From positions 434,001-498,000 of the forward strand of contig NZ_FONW01000002.1 of NCBI RefSeq assembly GCF_900113005.1: DNA of 64,000 bases, read 5' to 3'. This DNA is from Sunxiuqinia elliptica. Lineage in GTDB: Bacteria > Bacteroidota > Bacteroidia > Bacteroidales > Prolixibacteraceae. This document shows positions 51,899 to 60,663 of this stretch, piece by piece. Numbering within the stretch: the first letter of the stretch is position 1; each line of letters starts with the position of its first letter. A model generated the notes under the pieces. The model was not told the DNA's origin and ran no database searches. It saw nothing but the letters and a program-made list of their open reading frames with translations. Made by a program: the position numbers and the translations under genes.

Positions 51899-52210
51899 AT
51901 GTACGCTATTGTAGAAATTGCAGGACAGCAATTCAAAGTAGAGAAAGACAAAAAGATTTTTGTCCACCGTCTTCAAGAAGAAGAAGGTGCAAATGTTGAG
52001 TTTGACAACGTTCTTTTGGTAGAAGATGAGTCTGGCGTGAAAGTTGGAACTCCAAAAGTTGACGGAGCTAAAGTCAGTGCTAAAGTTGTAGAACACTTGA
52101 AAGGTGACAAAGTAATTGTTTTCAAAAAGAAAAGAAGAAAAGGTTACAAGAAGAAGAACGGTCACCGTCAGTACATGACTCAAATTCAGATTGAAGAAAT
52201 TATTGGATAA
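51899..52210 (+). CDS. rplU: 50S ribosomal protein L21
   Basis: 103 residues, matching L21: [38 protein letters not shown] and YKKKNGHRQ. Binds 23S rRNA domain. Co-transcribed with rpmA 18 nt downstream. Confidence 0.98.
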   Translation: MYAIVEIAGQQFKVEKDKKIFVHRLQEEEGANVEFDNVLLVEDESGVKVGTPKVDGAKVSAKVVEHLKGDKVIVFKKKRRKGYKKKNGHRQYMTQIQIEEIIG

Positions 52211-52228
52211 CCCTAAAAACATTAGACC

Positions 52229-52495
52229 ATGGCTCATAAGAAAGGTGTCGGTAGTTCGAAAAACGGACGCGAATCGGAAAGTAAACGACTTGGTGTAAAA
52301 ATTTACGGCGGTCAAGTTTGCAAGGCTGGTAACATTATCGTTCGCCAGCGTGGAACTTCTCATCATCCTGGAAGTAATGTTGGTATGGGAAAAGATCATA
52401 CATTATTTGCCTTGATTGATGGCACTGTTGTTTTCAAAAAGAAAAGAGACAACAAATCGTATATTTCTGTTGAACCTGTTACTTCAGCAAACTAG
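52229..52495 (+). CDS. rpmA: 50S ribosomal protein L27
   Basis: 88 residues: [18 protein letters not shown] and [18 protein letters not shown]. The N-terminus contacts the peptidyl-transferase centre. It begins with the AHKKG form and needs no N-terminal processing, unlike Firmicutes. Last gene before a terminator. Confidence 0.98.
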   Translation: MAHKKGVGSSKNGRESESKRLGVKIYGGQVCKAGNIIVRQRGTSHHPGSNVGMGKDHTLFALIDGTVVFKKKRDNKSYISVEPVTSAN

Positions 52496-52520
52496 GCGAT
52501 TTTAAAAATATGCAGTTAAG

Positions 52521-52556
52521 AATCTCCTGTCTTTGCTAAGGCAGGAGATTTTTATT
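52521..52556 (+). terminator. Rho-independent terminator of rplU-rpmA
   Basis: AATCTCCTG / CAGGAGATT stem followed by TTTTATTTT. Confidence 0.88.
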
Positions 52557-52559
52557 TTA

Positions 52560-52567
52560 TAACTTTG
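52560..52567 (+). promoter_or_regulatory. Putative -7 promoter element of serS
   Basis: TAACTTTG fits TAnnTTTG, 29 nt before the serS ATG, directly abutting the rpmA terminator tail. Confidence 0.5.
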
Positions 52568-52596
52568 CCCGACAAAATTTTAAACCCGTTCAGAAA

Positions 52597-53871
52597 ATGC
52601 TTAACCTAAGATTTATCCAAGATAACCCAGAGCTGGTTATAGAAAAGCTTAAAAAGAAGAATTTTGACGCTTCTGCTATTGTAAAGGAAATCATTAACCT
52701 GTATCAAAAAAAGAATGAAATTCAGGTTAAAGCCGATCAGTTTAAATCCGAAATGAATAAGTTGTCGAAAGAAATCGGCCAGTTATTTCGTGAAGGGAAG
52801 CAAGAAGAAGCCAGTCAGGCAAAATCGCGTACTTCGGAGCTAAAGGATAACATCAAGCAACTGGATGAGGAGTTTGCCAAAATTGATGACGAGGTTTTCC
52901 AACTGCAAGTGCAGTTACCCAATATTCCTGCTGACATCGTACCAGCAGGAAAAACACCTGAGGACAATGAAATTGTAAAGAATGCAGGGGAACAACCAGA
53001 TTTAGGTGAAGCAAAATTACCACACTGGGAATTGGCTGAAAAATACGACTTGATTGATTTTGAATTGGGTGTAAAATTGACGGGCGCAGGTTTCCCGGTC
53101 TACAAGGGAAAAGGATCGCGCTTTCAACGGGCTTTAATCAATTTCTTTTTGGATGAAGCACAAAAAGCAGGTTATTTGGAAATTCAACCTCCTTTGGTGG
53201 TGAATGAAGACAGTGGGTTTGGAACGGGCCAGCTTCCAGATAAAGAAGGGCAGATGTATCATGTTACAGAAGACAACCTTTACCTGATTCCAACAGCTGA
53301 AGTGCCTGTAACCAACTTGTATCGGGATGTGATCCTGGAGGGCAAGCAATTGCCTGTGAAAAATACAGCCTACAGTGCGTGTTTCCGTCGCGAGGCAGGT
53401 TCATACGGGAAAGATGTTCGCGGATTGAACCGCTTGCATCAGTTTGACAAAGTAGAGGTGGTACAAGTTGCTCATCCTGAAAAGAGCTACGAGGTGCTGG
53501 ATGAAATGGTGGCTCATGTAGAGAGTTTAGTTCAAAAGCTGGGATTGCCTTACCGTATCTTAAGACTTTGTGGTGGCGATATGAGCTTTACGGCAGCACT
53601 GACTTACGATTTTGAAGTTTTCTCTGCCGCTCAGGAAAAATGGTTGGAAGTTAGCTCGGTATCTAATTTCGAATCGTTCCAGGCAAATCGTTTGAAACTC
53701 CGGTTCCGCGATGAGGGGCAAAAGAAACCTCAAATTGCACATACCTTAAATGGGAGTGCTTTGGCTTTACCACGAATTGTCGCAGCTTTGCTTGAAAATA
53801 ATCAAACACCCGAAGGTATTAAAGTGCCAGAAGTTTTGGTTCCTTACTGTGGCTTCGAGTGGATTCGTTAA
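52597..53871 (+). CDS. serS: Seryl-tRNA synthetase
   Basis: Class II aminoacyl-tRNA synthetase charging tRNA-Ser. 424 residues: an N-terminal long antiparallel coiled coil (about 30-105) that reads the tRNA-Ser variable arm, then motif 2 ACFRREAGSYGKDVRGL and motif 3 LNGSALALPRIVAALLENNQ. Also YLIPTAEVPVTN. Monocistronic. Confidence 0.98.
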   Translation: MLNLRFIQDNPELVIEKLKKKNFDASAIVKEIINLYQKKNEIQVKADQFKSEMNKLSKEIGQLFREGKQEEASQAKSRTSELKDNIKQLDEEFAKIDDEVFQLQVQLPNIPADIVPAGKTPEDNEIVKNAGEQPDLGEAKLPHWELAEKYDLIDFELGVKLTGAGFPVYKGKGSRFQRALINFFLDEAQKAGYLEIQPPLVVNEDSGFGTGQLPDKEGQMYHVTEDNLYLIPTAEVPVTNLYRDVILEGKQLPVKNTAYSACFRREAGSYGKDVRGLNRLHQFDKVEVVQVAHPEKSYEVLDEMVAHVESLVQKLGLPYRILRLCGGDMSFTAALTYDFEVFSAAQEKWLEVSSVSNFESFQANRLKLRFRDEGQKKPQIAHTLNGSALALPRIVAALLENNQTPEGIKVPEVLVPYCGFEWIR

Positions 53872-53900
53872 GCATATTAATCAACCAATAATATAAATTT

Positions 53901-53935
53901 GAAGGCCGTTCCCTTAATTGAAGGAAATGGCCTTC
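53901..53935. terminator. Hairpin between convergent serS and histidine kinase genes
   Basis: GAAGGCC (53901-53907) and GGCCTTC (53929-53935) form the base of an imperfect stem, with CCCTT/AAGGA pairs near the loop. T-tails are weak on both sides. Confidence 0.5.
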
Positions 53936-53953
53936 ATTGATTTAAATCTCTTC

Positions 53954-55921
53954 TTAAATGAAAGCTGGCAGGCTGAATGAAACGGTTGTTCCCTGTCCTT
54001 CTTCACTTTCAATCCAAATTGATCCGTGTTGTTTCTCAACAAGCTCTTGGCATAAAATTAAGCCTAAGCCGCTTCCCTTTTCGTCATTGGTGCCCGCAGT
54101 GGAATTTTGAGCGTCCAGCTGAAAAAGTTGCAGTAACTTGTTTGATGGTATTCCAATGCCCGAGTCTTTGATTGAAATGATCCAGTAAGTTCTATTATTG
54201 ATTTGTTTTTGATGACTATTTACTGTTATTTTTCCTCCCTGTTTGGTGAACTTTAGCGCATTCGAAACTAAGTTTCTTAAGATGGTGTGCGTTGCCCGTT
54301 GGTCACACAAAGCAAAGGTTTGCTGGGAGATTTGATTGCTAATTGATATGGACTTTTTTATGGAGCCGGGCTGCATGGCTTTCAAAGCTTCTTCTGCCAA
54401 ATTGTAAATATTGTGTTTCTGAAGATTGAACTGAAGTTCATTCTTTTGAGAAAGGGACCATTCCAGTAAATTTTCCAAAAGGTTGTTGAGGTGCGATGAA
54501 GATTCATGAATTGCTTTGATCAGTTGTTTCTTGCTATCGTTGCTAATGGAATCATAGTCTGTGTGTAACAATTCTAAAATGCTTTGAAAACTGGCGAGAG
54601 GACTGCGTAGATCGTGAGCTATGATGGAGAAAAACTTGTCTTTCGTTGCGTTGAGTTGTTTTAGTTTTTCTGTCGACTGGCGAAGCTTTTCTTCGTCTTG
54701 TTTTTTTTCGGTTATGTCGTAGGCACTTAGAATGACTGTTCCTCCTTTTTTGTAGGATAGTCTTCCAGTAAACCAAAAATTTTTGTCATTAATAACAAGT
54801 GGATACTCTATGATTATCAATTTACGTGTTTGAATACACTGAGAAATTGCGCTTAAAAATTGTTGAGCAACTACAGTTTCTAAAACGTCCGTGACATTTT
54901 CTCCCAATAATTCATGCTCAGGCTTGATTAATAAGTCGGTATTGGTGGGGGCTATTTTGATGTAATTTCCATCTTGGTCAAACTCGACAATTAGGTTACG
55001 CATCGAATTAAAAATCGCTTTTAGCTCATTGGCATTGGTTCTGATTTGTTGTTGCGAACGGATAACCAGCCAAAATAGAAAGCTGATAATGATAGAGCTG
55101 ATAATTAGGAGGATGCTTAAGGTTTTATCTTGATCTAAATAGCTATTCCAGCCGGTTTGTGGGCTTGCACCCAGAATCCATTCTCCGTCGGGAAGATCGA
55201 CAGAGATTGTTACTGGATTTTGAGCAAAAACAGCTTCATCTCCCCAAAAGACATCACCTGCGTGTCCTTGCCCGTCTTGCCCTTTTAGGGCATAGTTAAA
55301 GCCATTTTCAGTGGTGTGGAACGAGGCTTCTTTCAACAACTCATCCTTGTAGATAACAATATCTGTCATGCCCCAAAAACTGCCGTTGCTTTCAGGTAGT
55401 TTGTTAAAAATGGGCGTATAACTGATGAAGGCAATTCCTCCTTCAACTAATTCAACAGGGCCTGCAACAAAGGTGCGCTGGGTTTTGATGGTTTGCTCAA
55501 CAATCTCGCGTCGGGCGGGGTGTGCTAATAGATCAAGGCCAACGGCTTCCTCATGCCCTTCGTAGGGATAGATTGCACTAATAATGCAATTGGGAGCAAT
55601 GGACATCGACGAAATAATGCTGTCTTGTTTGATTAATTCTTTGGCGAGTTGATCAAAGTCGGAGGTGCTTAGATCAGGATTAACAGAAACGTATGCAGCA
55701 AGCCCCTTTGTGTAGTAGATGCGGGAGGAAAGAGCTTTCTCCAATTTTGATTTTTTTCCGATCAAGATTTCCAGAAGGTTTGCTCTGATGTCTTTTTCCC
55801 ATTGTCCTCTTTTATAGGAAATATAATAGAAGGAAATTGAAAGTAAACTGAGAAAAAATAAGCTTGCGACAAGAAATGGAAAATTTCTTCGCATAGGGTT
55901 TGTCAGGTCTTTGAACTTCAT
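53954..55921 (-). CDS. CHASE-domain membrane histidine kinase
   Basis: 655 residues. TM helix about 15-35, extracytoplasmic CHASE-like domain (NCIISAIYPYEGHEEAVGLD, FVAGPVELVEGGIAFISYTP) to about 265, second TM about 270-290, PAS-like domain (LKAIFNSMRNLIVEFDQDGN) to about 410, then phospho-acceptor His436 in SIIAHDLRSPLASF and the HATPase region (NALKFTKQGG, KDSGIGIP, GSGLGLILC). CHASE domains bind small ligands such as cytokinin-like compounds or other solutes; the ligand here is unknown. No response regulator is adjacent. Confidence 0.93.
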   Translation of the reverse strand: MKFKDLTNPMRRNFPFLVASLFFLSLLSISFYYISYKRGQWEKDIRANLLEILIGKKSKLEKALSSRIYYTKGLAAYVSVNPDLSTSDFDQLAKELIKQDSIISSMSIAPNCIISAIYPYEGHEEAVGLDLLAHPARREIVEQTIKTQRTFVAGPVELVEGGIAFISYTPIFNKLPESNGSFWGMTDIVIYKDELLKEASFHTTENGFNYALKGQDGQGHAGDVFWGDEAVFAQNPVTISVDLPDGEWILGASPQTGWNSYLDQDKTLSILLIISSIIISFLFWLVIRSQQQIRTNANELKAIFNSMRNLIVEFDQDGNYIKIAPTNTDLLIKPEHELLGENVTDVLETVVAQQFLSAISQCIQTRKLIIIEYPLVINDKNFWFTGRLSYKKGGTVILSAYDITEKKQDEEKLRQSTEKLKQLNATKDKFFSIIAHDLRSPLASFQSILELLHTDYDSISNDSKKQLIKAIHESSSHLNNLLENLLEWSLSQKNELQFNLQKHNIYNLAEEALKAMQPGSIKKSISISNQISQQTFALCDQRATHTILRNLVSNALKFTKQGGKITVNSHQKQINNRTYWIISIKDSGIGIPSNKLLQLFQLDAQNSTAGTNDEKGSGLGLILCQELVEKQHGSIWIESEEGQGTTVSFSLPAFI

Positions 55922-56052
55922 GAACTGGACATGTTGGTAATTATAAAGTTATCTCTTGAGATAACTCGAAATCGGCCAGTAAAGTTTAAAATAAGTTGTT
56001 ATTTACGGGGAAAGAAAAGTATAGAGAAGGAGGGACTAGCCCTCCTTGAATA

Positions 56053-56595
56053 TTATTTTACCAATTTCGAAATGGTCTTGAATTCAGCGGCTTTAGCTGA
56101 GCGGGTCAATTCGAATAAGATGGATTCGTAAGAAGTCATTAGAATATTCTCATGACGGAAACGTTCACTTGCTAGCTGAACATTCTTTAAGTTACGTGAT
56201 GAAGTACAATCCATAACGATGATCGGGTTGTAACCTGCTTCTTTTAAGTCAACAGCTGTTTGCAGCACGCAAACATGGCTTTCAATACCACAGATGACTA
56301 CATTCTTTGCTCCACTTTGCTCGAGTCTTTCTTTAAAAACAGCCTCATCCAAGCAGCTGAAGTCACTCTTTTCAATTGGAGAAAAGTCGTTGATGATTTC
56401 GCTTACTTCAGGAATGGTTTGCCCCAGTCCTTTGCTGTATTGTTGCGTTACCAGCAAGGGTAAATTCAGGGCTTGAAGTCCTTCGATTAAGATCTTGCTG
56501 TTTTTTACAAAAGTCTCTTTCTCTGCCATTGCAGGAACCAATCGCTCCTGAATGTCAATCACTACTCCTACAGTGTTGTCTTTGGTAATGCGCAT
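56053..56595 (-). CDS. Isochorismatase-like cysteine hydrolase
   Basis: 180 residues, small alpha/beta hydrolase of the nicotinamidase/YcaC type. The catalytic triad appears as Asp10-equivalent (VVIDIQERLVPAM), a Lys/Cys and the nucleophile Cys in ICGIESHVCVLQTAVDL. Exact substrate not predictable. Separated by 3 nt from kdsD upstream, so probably one transcript. Confidence 0.85.
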   Translation of the reverse strand: MRITKDNTVGVVIDIQERLVPAMAEKETFVKNSKILIEGLQALNLPLLVTQQYSKGLGQTIPEVSEIINDFSPIEKSDFSCLDEAVFKERLEQSGAKNVVICGIESHVCVLQTAVDLKEAGYNPIIVMDCTSSRNLKNVQLASERFRHENILMTSYESILFELTRSAKAAEFKTISKLVK

Positions 56596-56598
56596 AGC

Positions 56599-57219
56599 TT
56601 ATTTTTTATTTTTTAGAAGTCTTGCCTGGCTACGTGACTTATCGCCCAAATAACCTCCATGGTGGCGTTTGGCATATTCTTCATTTGTAAATCCGATGGC
56701 TTTCATCAATAGAACAACCAAAATGTCTCCAATAACTGTCATCGTGGTTGTAGAAGTGCTTGGAGTTAATCCAAGGGTGCAAACTTCAGCGGGGTTTCCG
56801 GTGAATAGAACAGCATCCGCCATTTGAGCCAACTCGCTTTCTTCGTTTCCGGTAATTACCAAAATTGGGAGATTGGGATATAAGTTATCAGCCAATTCAA
56901 CCAGCTCTACAATTTCACGAGTTTTTCCAGAGTTTGAAATCAACAAAAGAACATCGTTGGGTTGAACTACGCCCAAGTCGCCATGTTGTGCATCACTCGG
57001 GTGTAAAAAAACAGCTGGAGTTCCTGTTGAACTGAATGTGGTGGCAATGTTTAAAGCAATTTGTCCGGCTTTTCCCATGCCACTGGCAACGAGTTTCCCG
57101 TTGAGTCGGTGAACTCTTTCCTTGATGATTTGAATGGCTTTTTCGTACTGGTCAGTTACGGGAATGGATGAAATTGCATCTGCTTCCTGTTTAATGAGTT
57201 TAGCTACTTCCTCTTTCAT
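56599..57219 (-). CDS. kdsD: Arabinose-5-phosphate isomerase, SIS-only (KdsD type)
   Basis: Converts ribulose-5-P to arabinose-5-P, the first step to Kdo for LPS. 206 residues holding only the SIS domain: VASGMGKAGQIALNIATTF, LLLISNSGKTREIVELVE, VCTLGLTPSTSTTTMTVIGD and YAKRHHGGYLG. The C-terminal CBS pair of E. coli KdsD is absent, so it is likely unregulated by adenine nucleotides. Operon with the isochorismatase-like gene. Confidence 0.88.
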   Translation of the reverse strand: MKEEVAKLIKQEADAISSIPVTDQYEKAIQIIKERVHRLNGKLVASGMGKAGQIALNIATTFSSTGTPAVFLHPSDAQHGDLGVVQPNDVLLLISNSGKTREIVELVELADNLYPNLPILVITGNEESELAQMADAVLFTGNPAEVCTLGLTPSTSTTTMTVIGDILVVLLMKAIGFTNEEYAKRHHGGYLGDKSRSQARLLKNKK

Positions 57220-57662
57220 GGTTTATTTATTATTCAGACAACAATTACTTTTTTTTGATGGCTGTCTCTTCAAAATTTGTGAGCCCAAAATTACGCTAAT
57301 TTTTAGCTTCTGCCAATGTCAATTGTATTATTTGGATACGATTGCTCTCTTTTAGCGTGAGACTGCCATTTTTGAATAAAAAGCCGACGGACTGGGAAGC
57401 GATACTTGTATCGTACTGCTGAAAGTTTGCTATGAACTTGTTTTATAAACTATTGTTTACTTAATGCTAGTTTGAGGGCAAAAAGAATGGTGTTGACAAC
57501 CGATTGTTTCTGTTTAGAATTTTGGCACAAACAATTCGGTAAAACGACTGTTTATATGTTTTAAAATAGCCAAAAGGGGTGATCGAAGTACTTCCTGACC
57601 TCTGGATATTTTGATACATTTAAAAAGCTCGAAATTCTCTAACCTATTTTAATAAATACTTT
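57220..57662. other. Spacer upstream of sucCD
   Basis: About 440 nt without a gene between divergent kdsD and sucC. Contains a perfect-armed inverted repeat CGATAC-TT-GTATCG at 57400-57413 and an AT-rich leader before sucC; no tRNA or terminator seen. Divergent promoters are expected here, but no TAnnTTTG match is convincing. Confidence 0.55.
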
Positions 57663-58799
57663 ATGAAGATACATGAATATCAAGCCAGAGAAATCTTCAA
57701 GAAATACGGCCTTCCGGTACCGAACAGTGTGCTTTGCCAGTCGGTAGAGGAAGTAGAAAAAGCAATGGCAAAGAAAGAAGACCTCGTGGTTGTTAAAGCA
57801 CAGGTTTTGGTTGGTGGACGAGGAAAAGCCGGAGGGGTAAAGCTCGCTCGAAACAAACAGGAAGCGGTTGATGCTGCCCGTCAGATTTTGGGAATGGACA
57901 TCAAAGGGTTGACTGTTGAAAAAGTGTTGGTAGCTGATGCTGTCGACATTCAGAAGGAGTTTTACGTGGGCTTAATCAACGACCGGAATACCAAATCGGT
58001 GACCTTAATGGCGAGTGCTGAAGGTGGAGTCGAAATTGAAGAAGTTGCAAAAAACACTCCTGAGTTGATTCACAAGTTTGCAATTGATCCATTAACGGGT
58101 TTGTTGGATTTTCAAGCGCGTGAGATTGGCATGAAGTTGTTTGGCAATGTTAAGCATGCTCGTAAAGCAGCTGATATTATGCAGAAGCTTTACACTTTGT
58201 TTGTTGAGACAGATGCCACAATTGCCGAAATTAATCCGTTGGTTTTAACACCTGACAATGAAATTTGGGCGATTGACGGAAAAATGAACTTTGACGATAA
58301 TGCTTTGTACCGTCAGGCAGAAATTGAAGCCATGCGCGAAGCAGATGAAGATGAGTTGAAGGAAATTGATGCGCATGAAAAAGGACTTTCCTATGTGAAG
58401 CTGGATGGCAACATTGGTTGCATGGTTAATGGCGCCGGTTTAGCTATGGCCACAATGGATATGATCAAGCTTTATGGAGGCGAGCCTGCCAACTTTTTGG
58501 ATATTGGTGGAAGTTCGAATCCTCAAAAGGTTGTGGATGCGATGAATATTCTGCTCTCTGACCAAAATGTGAACGCTGTGATGATTAATATTTTTGGAGG
58601 GATTACACGTTGTGATGATGTTGCCCGGGGCTTAATCAAAGCTCTGGATACTATTAAGACGGACATGCCTATTGTTGTTCGCTTGTCGGGAACCAATGCC
58701 GAAGAGGGATTGGCTTTGTTGAAAGAAACAGGCCTGCCAACTGTAGCAACAATGAGCGAAGCTGCACAAAAAGCAATTGAATTAAGTCAAGGTCAGTAA
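57663..58799 (+). CDS. sucC: Succinyl-CoA synthetase (ADP-forming) beta subunit
   Basis: Interconverts succinyl-CoA and succinate with nucleotide phosphorylation in the TCA cycle. 378 residues: ATP-grasp N-terminal (MKIHEYQAREIFKKYG, VKAQVLVGGRGKAGGVK) and C-terminal CoA-ligase domain (FLDIGGSSNPQKV, INIFGGITRCDDVARGL). Overlaps nothing but is 18 nt from sucD. Confidence 0.97.
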   Translation: MKIHEYQAREIFKKYGLPVPNSVLCQSVEEVEKAMAKKEDLVVVKAQVLVGGRGKAGGVKLARNKQEAVDAARQILGMDIKGLTVEKVLVADAVDIQKEFYVGLINDRNTKSVTLMASAEGGVEIEEVAKNTPELIHKFAIDPLTGLLDFQAREIGMKLFGNVKHARKAADIMQKLYTLFVETDATIAEINPLVLTPDNEIWAIDGKMNFDDNALYRQAEIEAMREADEDELKEIDAHEKGLSYVKLDGNIGCMVNGAGLAMATMDMIKLYGGEPANFLDIGGSSNPQKVVDAMNILLSDQNVNAVMINIFGGITRCDDVARGLIKALDTIKTDMPIVVRLSGTNAEEGLALLKETGLPTVATMSEAAQKAIELSQGQ

Positions 58800-58817
58800 T
58801 CTTAAAAAGAATTAGTC

Positions 58818-59699
58818 ATGAGTATTCTCGTAAATAAAGATACAAAACTAGTGGTGCAGGGAATAACTGGCCGCGATGGACAATTTCATGCCGGAAGAAT
58901 GAAAGCATACGGAACCAATGTTGTTGCTGGAACCTCTCCGGGAAAAGGAGGACAAGAAGTTGATGGAGTTCCTGTTTTTGACACCGTGGCTGAGGCAGTT
59001 CAGGCTACGGGGGCCAATACGTCGATTATTTTTGTGCCGGCAGCCTTTGCCGCCGATGCAATTTTAGAAGCTTCTTATGCGGGTGTTGAGTTGGTGGTTG
59101 CAATTTCAGAAGGAGTCCCTATTCAGGATATGATTCGGGTGACTTCAATTATTGAGAAAAATGGCACCAAATTGATTGGTCCAAACTGTCCGGGATTGAT
59201 CACTCCCGATGAAGCATTGATTGGCATTCTTCCAGGAATGATCTTCAAAAAAGGCAACATTGGATTGATGTCTCGAAGTGGAACCTTAACCTACGAGGTG
59301 GTGAACATGTTAACCATGAATGAAATGGGACAGAGCACTGTTGTGGGTATTGGAGGTGATCCGGTGGCCGGATTGTATTACCGGGAACTGCTGGAGATGT
59401 ATGAAAATGATCCGGAGACAGAAGCCGTGGTGCTGATCGGAGAGATTGGTGGTGACGCCGAAGAGCAGGCTGCTGCTTATATTGCTGAGCACATGACCAA
59501 GCCGGTAGTTGCCTTTATCGCAGGGCAAACAGCTCCTCCAGGGAAACGAATGGGGCATGCCGGTGCGATTATTTCCAGTGGCTCTGGAACTGCCGAAGAG
59601 AAGATTCGGGCCTTTGCCAAGGCGGATGTTCCTGTGGCTAAGGAGCCATCTGAAATCCCCAAACTATTACAAGAAAAGCTGGCAAAAACTACAGCATAA
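58818..59699 (+). CDS. sucD: Succinyl-CoA synthetase alpha subunit
   Basis: 293 residues: CoA-binding Rossmann domain ([26 protein letters not shown]) and ligase domain, with the phospho-His in [14 protein letters not shown]. Forms a complex with SucC. Confidence 0.97.
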   Translation: MSILVNKDTKLVVQGITGRDGQFHAGRMKAYGTNVVAGTSPGKGGQEVDGVPVFDTVAEAVQATGANTSIIFVPAAFAADAILEASYAGVELVVAISEGVPIQDMIRVTSIIEKNGTKLIGPNCPGLITPDEALIGILPGMIFKKGNIGLMSRSGTLTYEVVNMLTMNEMGQSTVVGIGGDPVAGLYYRELLEMYENDPETEAVVLIGEIGGDAEEQAAAYIAEHMTKPVVAFIAGQTAPPGKRMGHAGAIISSGSGTAEEKIRAFAKADVPVAKEPSEIPKLLQEKLAKTTA

Positions 59700-59703
59700 A
59701 TAC

Positions 59704-59737
59704 AAATGGGCTGCAGAATTTCTGCAGCCCATTTTTT
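59704..59737 (+). terminator. Terminator of sucCD
   Basis: AAATGGGCTGCAGAA / TCTGCAGCCCATTT stem, 4 nt after the sucD stop, followed by TTTTATT. Confidence 0.92.
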
Positions 59738-59754
59738 ATTGATTTCAAAATATC

Positions 59755-60471
59755 TTACATGATTCCACCCTGGGCTGAAGCTCCGTTAAGAAACGAGTTT
59801 AGAACATCAAAGAGGCTGTATAACAGGTAGATTCCTCCAAGGATGAATAAGGCAATTTGCTTGGTTTTACTTTTTACCGCAAAGGCTAGTCCAAAGGGTA
59901 CGAATGCCCAAATGATGCCCATTAGCATATTAACTAATTCATACCATCCTGGAGAATACTGACTTTCGGTAAATAGTGGGACTAAAGCCCAGAAGAATCG
60001 AGAAAATGCCATCCAAATAACGATAATCAAGATCACAGAATCTTCTGTAGAAGAATCAACCGAATGGTCGATTAACTGCATTTCATCGGTACTTTCATTA
60101 TAGGTGTAACTGAAATTGGGATTTTCTCCGTAGTTATTTTCACCGGGACTGCTTTTTTTTGCTAATAAAACGAATAGCCAGATTGTTCCGATTACAGGAA
60201 TTAGCGCAAGCAAAATAAATCGACCACTTTTCCCAATATCGTGGAGCCGCCTGACGGTAACGGCAAGGCAAGGAATAAGAAGAGCCAGCGCAAATAGGGA
60301 ATAAAAAATACCAATGCCTGTACCTGCGAAAGCAATGCCCAGAACGTTGTCGATAATCATTGCGACACTGGCAAAAATGAGGTTGAAAAGAACAAACATC
60401 CAGTATTCTGTTCTGCTAGCGCGGCTTTTAAAATCAGCGTACTGTTTTAATACCTTCAAATACCAATTCAT
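59755..60471 (-). CDS. DUF805 membrane protein
   Basis: 238 residues. The first 120 form the DUF805 unit: ADFKSRASRTEYWMFVLFNL, then VTVRRLHDIGKSGRFIL, with four TM helices. A hydrophilic linker (GENNYGENPNFSYTYNEST) leads to three or more further helices. Function unknown. Confidence 0.85.
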   Translation of the reverse strand: MNWYLKVLKQYADFKSRASRTEYWMFVLFNLIFASVAMIIDNVLGIAFAGTGIGIFYSLFALALLIPCLAVTVRRLHDIGKSGRFILLALIPVIGTIWLFVLLAKKSSPGENNYGENPNFSYTYNESTDEMQLIDHSVDSSTEDSVILIIVIWMAFSRFFWALVPLFTESQYSPGWYELVNMLMGIIWAFVPFGLAFAVKSKTKQIALFILGGIYLLYSLFDVLNSFLNGASAQGGIM

Positions 60472-60663
60472 AAATTTAGTTTTTAGTTTTTCCCACTCAA
60501 CTTTTGCTTTTGATCGATTGAGGAGATCACACGGGGATTCTCCTCTGAGGCTCTGTCTCAGCTAATTTAAGCAAATCTTTTTTAGAAATCAGAATCATTT
60601 GAGGTTGATGTTTATCATTTTCAATCTTATAATGGCTAATTTTTTGTCATAGTTTGTTGGTCG

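Noticed and set aside
51854-52399. 181-codon ORF antisense to rplU-rpmA
   Set aside because: Phe/Asn-rich translation typical of the antisense of Lys/Glu-rich ribosomal genes.
58500-58530. GTTCGAATCC, resembling a tRNA T-loop
   Set aside because: Inside sucC coding sequence (GSSNPQ) with no acceptor or anticodon stems around it.
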